Positions 24,254 through 28,007 of a DNA stretch of 28,007 nucleotides are shown here, one piece after another (position 1 is the stretch's first letter; the number at the start of each line of letters is the position of its first letter). A model generated the notes under the pieces. The model did not search any database. It was not told the origin of the DNA and was given only the letters and a program-made list of their open reading frames with translations. Origin of the DNA: UBA3774 sp045600025. GTDB taxonomy: Bacteria > Bacillota > Clostridia > Lachnospirales > Lachnospiraceae. The DNA lies in the NCBI GenBank assembly GCA_045600025.1, contig JAZRXC010000054.1, positions 1 to 28,007 of the forward strand, given 5' to 3'. The position numbers were made by a program, and so were the translations under genes.

Positions 24254-24432
24254 TTTTGAATACCTTGTTTTCTTGAAATCATTTCGTCAATGATTTCTAT
24301 ATATTCGTCCACTATGCTCGTAGTTGCACAAGCAGTTACCTTAGAAGAAATGATTGCTTTCAGAACTTGTCCGGGTGCGCCACCGAAAAACACTCCTGAA
24401 ATAATAACATTTGTATCTACAACAATCTTCAT
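24250..24432 (-). pseudogene. Truncated PIN-domain toxin (VapC-like, AbrB-linked family)
   Basis: Only 60 residues: KIVVDTNVIISGVFFGGAP is the start of the 'toxin component, PIN family' group, with the first active-site aspartate (D6) and an acidic residue in DEYIEI (E44). Full proteins are about 130-140 residues; the C-terminal half with the remaining metal-binding acids is missing. The frame ends in an ATGA overlap with the thiaminase-like gene, and no remnant of the lost half is seen, so a deletion or junction is likely rather than a frameshift. It overlaps the antitoxin gene by four bases. RNase activity is not expected. Confidence 0.75.
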
Positions 24433-24695
24433 CTGCGCTTATTCTTTCTCACAGACTTAATAATATCATTTACATCATCTTCAGAGTAACCCACAGATAC
24501 CGCCCATGCCTGTGCTTCTGACAATGCGGCTTCAAACTCATCTACAGAAGGTAGTTTGAGAGTCTTTAACATAATGGCATCGTTTGAGGCGTAAACAACA
24601 AGTTTATCTCCGGTATCAATAGACAATTTTTTTCGGATATTTATCGGCAGAGATATCTGCCCTTTCGACGAAACAGTTAATACTTGAGCATCCAT
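24429..24695 (-). CDS. AbrB/MazE-type antitoxin, DNA-binding
   Basis: 88 residues. The N-terminal 45 residues form a SpoVT-AbrB swapped-hairpin domain (VLTVSSKGQISLPINIRKKL, then GDKLVVYASND), and the rest is an acidic helical tail that would bind the PIN toxin. It is expected to repress its own promoter as a dimer. A strong GGAGG precedes the ATG, and a near-perfect promoter with a dyad at the transcription start lies upstream. Since the partner toxin is truncated, it may now act only as a regulator of this operon, including the thiaminase-like gene. Confidence 0.9.
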   Translation of the reverse strand: MDAQVLTVSSKGQISLPINIRKKLSIDTGDKLVVYASNDAIMLKTLKLPSVDEFEAALSEAQAWAVSVGYSEDDVNDIIKSVRKNKRR

Positions 24696-24717
24696 TTTAG
24701 TCCTCCATACATTGTTG

Positions 24718-24732
24718 GTAAGATTTTCTTAC
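24718..24732. promoter_or_regulatory. Dyad operator at the start of the antitoxin transcript
   Basis: GTAAGA-TTT-TCTTAC is a perfect 6-base inverted repeat that covers the predicted transcription start, 4 bases downstream of the -10 box. A good candidate site for autorepression by the AbrB-type protein. Confidence 0.55.
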
Positions 24733-24736
24733 TTGA

Positions 24737-24765
24737 AGTATATGATTCTCCTTTGCGTATGTCAA
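24737..24765 (-). promoter_or_regulatory. Near-consensus promoter of the AbrB-PIN-thiaminase operon
   Basis: On the minus strand TTGACA (24760-24765) and TATACT (24737-24742) are exactly 17 bases apart. This is the best promoter match in the window. Confidence 0.85.
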
Positions 24766-24832
24766 CCAGAATCTATCCTTTTACCCTTTTATCTGAGATC
24801 ATCGCCTCATGGGAATAACATAAGGCATAAAG

Positions 24833-24870
24833 ATACCCGCAGTCCGATTATGGTTCTTCGGGTGTTTTTC
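24833..24870. terminator. Terminator-like hairpin after the aminotransferase gene
   Basis: ACCCGCAG (24835-24842) pairs with CTTCGGGT (24856-24863) with one mismatch. On the plus strand it is followed by GTTTTTCTC, on the minus strand by ATCTTTATG. The position, 57 bases after the aminotransferase stop, suggests it ends that transcript, although the better T-run is on the plus strand. Confidence 0.4.
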
Positions 24871-24919
24871 TCTCATTTGATAGCTGAACAAACTGGGATT
24901 CTTCTCTTCCGGTACTCTG

Positions 24920-26236
24920 TTAATCCCTCATCATCGAAAGCACCTTGTCTGCAATTTCAATTGATTTAATTACATCGTCCTCTGTGTGGGCAAGGCTTAC
25001 GCAATATCTGTCATCACCGATAACGCCATTCTCCTTCATCAGTCCACCGAAGCGATGCATTTTGTCAAGGTCAGAATACTCCAGCGCCTCCCGGTGATTG
25101 CGAATCACGCTTTTCTCGGTAAAGCAGGGAAAAAGCGCCCCTGCAAAGCCCTGCAGGATCAAAGGTATGTCATATTTTTTCGCTGCGTCAAGCACTCCTT
25201 CCCTGAACATGTTTCCGAGATATTCTATGCGGCGAAAAGCAGCGCCGTCATTCTTCGCAAGCTCGCTGATGACAGCCACCATTGCCGCCGCTGCAATACT
25301 GTTTCCGTTGTAAGTACCGGGAATGACACAGGTACAATCATCCAGCACCTTCATAATTTCTTCTTTTCCGCAGAATGCCGCCCCCGGCACTCCGCCGCAT
25401 ACAGCCTTGGCAAATGATGCCATATCCGGCATAATGCCGAAATATCCCTGCGCACTATGCAGCCCGATTCTGAAGCCCGTGAGCGTTTCGTCAAAAATGA
25501 GCAGTACTCCGTATTGGTCGCAGAGCTTTCTGACTCCTTCAAGATATCCCGGCTCTGGCATACATCCGGAGATATTCATAGTTACCGGTTCCATAATCAC
25601 ACAGGCTATATCATCATCTGACTTGAACAGCGCTTCCATCTGCTCAAGATCATTGTAATCAATCAGGTAGGTGTCATCTAATGCATGGAACGCACGCCCT
25701 GTCGTATAGCAGGCCTGCGCATAGCTGTCATCCTTGCTGTACAGATCCCTGGCGTGCCGGTCTTCAGTGCTTTCGGCAACTCCGCCAAGCACTATATCGG
25801 TTCCTCCATGATACATCCCCGTGAAACGAACTATCATGTTCTTGCCGGTATATGCTCTGGCCGTGCGGATGGTATAGAGCATGCTTTCGCCGCCGGTAAC
25901 CGCAAAGTGCATCTTATCAGCACAGGGAACATATTTGCAAAAAAGCTCCGCTGCCTCAACCTGAACCTCGGTATACTGTCTCGAATAGCATTTCTTTGCC
26001 TGCTCAATGATAGCATTCTGAACTATCGGACTTGCCTGGCCCAGGATGCACGGACCGGAGGAAAGGGACCAGTCATAGTACATATTTCCGTCAACATCAT
26101 ACATCTTTGAGCCTTCAAAACGGTCAAAGAACGTCTGAGGGTTGCCAGGATGCTGCTTGAAATTGGACAGATGTCCTCCCGCTATACTCTTACACGCTCT
26201 GTCATACAGAGCAAGACTTTTTTCTTTCACTTCCAT
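24920..26236 (-). CDS. Class III PLP aminotransferase, glutamate-1-semialdehyde aminomutase-like
   Basis: 438 residues, typical for the fold. The cofactor aspartate is in LLIFDETLTGFR (D249) and the PLP lysine in SFAKAVCGGVPGAAFCG (K277). The DETLTGFR...AQGYFG...PD order is like glutamate-1-semialdehyde 2,1-aminomutase. However, the usual SGTEA and GKxIGGGxP motifs read TGGES and AKAVCGGVP, and no haem-pathway gene is near, so it is more likely a transaminase or aminomutase of another pathway. AAGGAGGTACCGGG precedes the ATG, a strong binding site. Its start overlaps a small upstream ORF. Confidence 0.85.
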   Translation of the reverse strand: MEVKEKSLALYDRACKSIAGGHLSNFKQHPGNPQTFFDRFEGSKMYDVDGNMYYDWSLSSGPCILGQASPIVQNAIIEQAKKCYSRQYTEVQVEAAELFCKYVPCADKMHFAVTGGESMLYTIRTARAYTGKNMIVRFTGMYHGGTDIVLGGVAESTEDRHARDLYSKDDSYAQACYTTGRAFHALDDTYLIDYNDLEQMEALFKSDDDIACVIMEPVTMNISGCMPEPGYLEGVRKLCDQYGVLLIFDETLTGFRIGLHSAQGYFGIMPDMASFAKAVCGGVPGAAFCGKEEIMKVLDDCTCVIPGTYNGNSIAAAAMVAVISELAKNDGAAFRRIEYLGNMFREGVLDAAKKYDIPLILQGFAGALFPCFTEKSVIRNHREALEYSDLDKMHRFGGLMKENGVIGDDRYCVSLAHTEDDVIKSIEIADKVLSMMRD

Positions 26237-26351
26237 CCCGGTACCTCCTTATTCTTTCCACAAATATTTCTATTTCTTTTACTTCTGACAAAAAGAGCGC
26301 CTGTTTTTTTATATCCGAAAGCATAAGTTCAAATGCTTCTAACCTATCCAT
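26202..26351 (-). CDS. Small ORF, 49 residues, overlapping the aminotransferase start
   Basis: ATG at 26351 is preceded by GAGGTG at a 5-base spacing. The predicted peptide, beginning MDRLEAFELMLSDIKKQ, is amphipathic and charged like a helical protein, and ends after the aminotransferase start in another frame, which would couple the two. I do not recognise the family. Upstream on the minus strand, TTGACT (26404-26409) could be a -35, but no good -10 follows at 17 bases (GATATC); a GGATA-TCT-TATCC dyad lies at 26380-26392. Confidence 0.4.
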   Translation of the reverse strand: MDRLEAFELMLSDIKKQALFLSEVKEIEIFVERIRRYRDGSERKKSCSV

Positions 26352-26412
26352 TTAACACCTCGTTTACCAATATAATTATGGATATCTTATCCTTTAAGGG
26401 AAGAGTCAAGAG

Positions 26413-26428
26413 TTTGTTTTTAAACAAA
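26413..26428. repeat. AT-rich inverted repeat at the end of the amide hydrolase gene
   Basis: TTTGTTT and AAACAAA are perfect 7-base arms around a 2-base centre, overlapping the TAA stop of the amide hydrolase gene. No T-run follows on the minus strand, so a terminator role is doubtful. Confidence 0.3.
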
Positions 26429-27106
26429 AGCCTTTTCCTGTATTTTGTCCCACTGACGATTTTCACACCAGTATACCTTCATTTCCGTAACGTCAAATAC
26501 CATTGATACAACTGTCGGACAGACTTCCTGAGAAACGTTTTGCAGAATAGCAAAACAATCTTTAACATCAAAGTCATCAGAAGCCTGCTCCAGCATTTTC
26601 TCTGCGGTATGATATCTATCCCAGCCCATCCATGGATGTGTTTCACTGTCCATCTTGAACGGAGAGAAATTCGTAAGCACCTGATATTTCGGCTTTTCAT
26701 AATACTTATATCCCTGTCCGGGAATGATATGCAGCACATTGCCGTTCTTATCAGTAAGCGAAGACATGAATGTAATACCGGGAACGCTGGATACTGTTTC
26801 CGTTTCGGCAATTCTTTTTACTTCTTCAAATGTCTTTTTCTGTGTGAGCAGCTCGATATCGAGCATAATAACATTCGGCTCATTCCCGTTCGGATTACTT
26901 CTTTCATCATATGGCCAGCAGGTCGGCATTCCGACAAAATCTCCCCTGCTATTTGCCCCGAAGAGCGGCATCCAGCCTTCAGTCTTATCGTTTATTTCAA
27001 TATAAACACCGCCTTCCGTCTCGCGAACCCTGTGCTCCATATCCAGGATATCAAGATTCCAGCCGACGATAGTCTTTTTTCTATTCGATATAATACTCGT
27101 ACACAT
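26420..27106 (-). CDS. Linear amide C-N hydrolase of the Ntn family (choloylglycine/AAT-like)
   Basis: 228 residues. The protein starts MCTSI, so removal of Met exposes Cys2 as an N-terminal nucleophile, as in choloylglycine and penicillin V acylases and acyltransferases of the Ntn superfamily. GWNLDIL supplies the conserved first-strand residues near position 15-21, LTNFSPF (about 143-149) fits the conserved Asn site and GWDRYHTAE the late Arg. Members this short (usual 310-350 for bile salt hydrolase) belong to the smaller acyltransferase-like branch. No signal peptide is seen. The substrate is unknown. AGGAGGG lies 9 bases before the ATG, and the gene follows the VOC gene by 17 bases. Confidence 0.8.
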   Translation of the reverse strand: MCTSIISNRKKTIVGWNLDILDMEHRVRETEGGVYIEINDKTEGWMPLFGANSRGDFVGMPTCWPYDERSNPNGNEPNVIMLDIELLTQKKTFEEVKRIAETETVSSVPGITFMSSLTDKNGNVLHIIPGQGYKYYEKPKYQVLTNFSPFKMDSETHPWMGWDRYHTAEKMLEQASDDFDVKDCFAILQNVSQEVCPTVVSMVFDVTEMKVYWCENRQWDKIQEKAFV

Positions 27107-27123
27107 TTAATTCATCCCTCCTC

Positions 27124-27486
27124 TTACACCGGCGCTCCGACTTCGATCAGGTTTCCGTCAATATCATAAAAACGTACCACGCGCTGTCCCCAACTGTGTG
27201 TCATAGGCAGGTTGACAAACTCCGTTTCCGGATAAAGCGTTTTCAGCATTTCATAAAAAGCATCCACGTTTTCTTCCTCAAAATACAGCTCGCAGGCGTT
27301 GTTTTTCGGAATAATATCCTTGCCGATAAAGCCGCACCAGTATTTTTCCTCCTGCAAAACAAGCCCGCCTGAAAGGATCATGTTGCCGTCGTTATCCTGT
27401 AGCATTTCAAGACCGAAGAGGTCGTGATAATATTTCTCTGCTTTTTTGATGTCTTTTACTACGATCAAAAATCCGCTTAATTTCAT
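27124..27486 (-). CDS. VOC (glyoxalase/bleomycin resistance) superfamily protein
   Basis: 120 residues with the paired beta-alpha-beta-beta-beta modules of the VOC fold: VVKDIKKAEKYYHDLFGLEM at the start and VVRFYDIDGNLIEVGAPV at the end, the latter with the glutamate that commonly binds metal. Substrate unknown; such proteins can be lyases, isomerases, dioxygenases or drug-binding. Its ATG overlaps the stop of the phosphatidyltransferase gene by four bases (ATGA). Confidence 0.88.
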   Translation of the reverse strand: MKLSGFLIVVKDIKKAEKYYHDLFGLEMLQDNDGNMILSGGLVLQEEKYWCGFIGKDIIPKNNACELYFEEENVDAFYEMLKTLYPETEFVNLPMTHSWGQRVVRFYDIDGNLIEVGAPV

Positions 27487-27977
27487 AATGTATGCCTTTC
27501 TTTCTGCTCAGCCATTTCTTTGATTACCGTTCCCGTTGCAACGGCACACACAAGTGTCGCACCGTATTTCACATCTGCAACGCAAACCGACAGTGGCAGG
27601 AAAAACAGGAAAAGTCCCGTGAGCTTATTGCCGAATGAATGGTCAATCGTTAATCTGTGTGCTCTCTTACTTGCAATCAGAATGCTCGTGATCTTTGCTG
27701 TTGCGATGATCGCAGTCCAAATCCATATCCAAAGTGGAAGATTCAGAAGCGGCAGTACTTTCACGGCATAGACGACTGCAAAAATCAGATCCGCCGTGCT
27801 ATCGAGCATCGCGCCCTTTTCGCTTTCCGTGTGCAATTTCAGCGCGGCAAAGCCGTCCAGCACATCGGTCGCTCCGCATAGCACATAAAGCACCGCAAAG
27901 GGAATTGAAGACGGAAGAAACAAAATCATCGCAACCGAAAACAGAATCCTGCTAACAGTGATGATGTTTGCAATCAC
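27483..27977 (-). CDS. CDP-alcohol phosphatidyltransferase family protein, motif arginine missing
   Basis: About 164 residues with four or five membrane segments. The family signature DxxDGxxARx8Gx3Dx3D appears as DVLDGFAALKLHTESEKGAM followed by LDSTAD; all four aspartates and both glycines are present but the Arg is Leu. These enzymes transfer a phosphatidyl group from CDP-diacylglycerol to an alcohol. Loss of that Arg may reduce or alter activity. The start is uncertain: GTG at 27977 has GGAAG eleven bases upstream, but the frame stays open to the window edge, so an upstream start is possible. Confidence 0.78.
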   Translation of the reverse strand: MIANIITVSRILFSVAMILFLPSSIPFAVLYVLCGATDVLDGFAALKLHTESEKGAMLDSTADLIFAVVYAVKVLPLLNLPLWIWIWTAIIATAKITSILIASKRAHRLTIDHSFGNKLTGLFLFFLPLSVCVADVKYGATLVCAVATGTVIKEMAEQKERHTL

Positions 27978-28007
27978 GACGTTATTTCTTCCAACGCTTC
28001 TGCGTCG

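Noticed and set aside
26540..27169. Plus-strand 209-codon open frame opposite the amide hydrolase
   Set aside because: Antisense shadow that crosses a gene boundary; composition is rich in His, Ile and Phe as expected for reverse frames.

Overview
The window looks like chromosomal DNA of a low-to-mid GC Gram-positive anaerobe of the class Clostridia, most like a Lachnospiraceae member. The reasons are AGGAGG-type ribosome binding sites on most genes, near-consensus TTGACA/TATAAT promoters, lipoboxes, Firmicutes-type protein families (ABC-F, YqeK-like HD, DUF1796, VTC/DUF4956/CotH) and very tight gene packing. This is inference: there is no rRNA or tRNA gene to anchor it. No gene-free stretch exceeds about 240 bases.

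Region A (1-12615, minus strand). A VTC-type polyphosphate polymerase domain protein, a DUF4956 membrane protein and a large lipoprotein with four lamin-tail domains and a CotH kinase domain form the head of a long run. They are followed, with gaps of 2-50 bases, by a DUF2130 coiled-coil protein, a YfcE-type phosphodiesterase, a DUF1796 protein, an aldo/keto reductase and an ABC-F ATPase. After a new promoter come a PlsC-type acyltransferase with zinc-ribbon and C-terminal extension and a sodium/glutamate symporter cut by the window edge.

Region B (12707-16483, plus strand). Divergent from VTC, a three-gene envelope-glycan cassette: a large polytopic GT-C-like membrane protein, a UbiA-family decaprenyl-phosphate phosphoribosyltransferase homologue and an acyltransferase-3 protein. 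The VTC promoter and the promoter of this cassette lie back to back in 12616-12787.

Region C (16521-22884, minus strand). The most unusual part. A GNAT acetyltransferase is followed by a three-domain protein (STAS + YqeK-like HD phosphohydrolase + protein-tyrosine/inositol-type phosphatase), then by two genes that together encode a whole sugar phosphotransferase system: EIIC-EIIB-HPr on one polypeptide and Enzyme I-EIIA(Glc) on the other. Every phosphotransfer residue is present, so PEP-to-sugar transfer could run without the housekeeping PtsHI proteins. The STAS-HD-phosphatase gene sits 38 bases upstream on the same strand and may be a signalling partner.

Region D (22885-28007, minus strand). 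A structured 238-base spacer, a thiaminase-I-like lipoprotein whose reading frame appears to be shifted at a GGGG run near its end, a truncated PIN toxin and its AbrB-type antitoxin under a strong promoter with a dyad, a class-III aminotransferase with a small upstream ORF, an Ntn-type amide hydrolase, a VOC protein and a CDP-alcohol phosphatidyltransferase homologue that lacks the conserved motif arginine.

No CRISPR array, insertion sequence, phage gene, tRNA or rRNA was seen. Family names come from recognising motifs by eye; no database search was possible.
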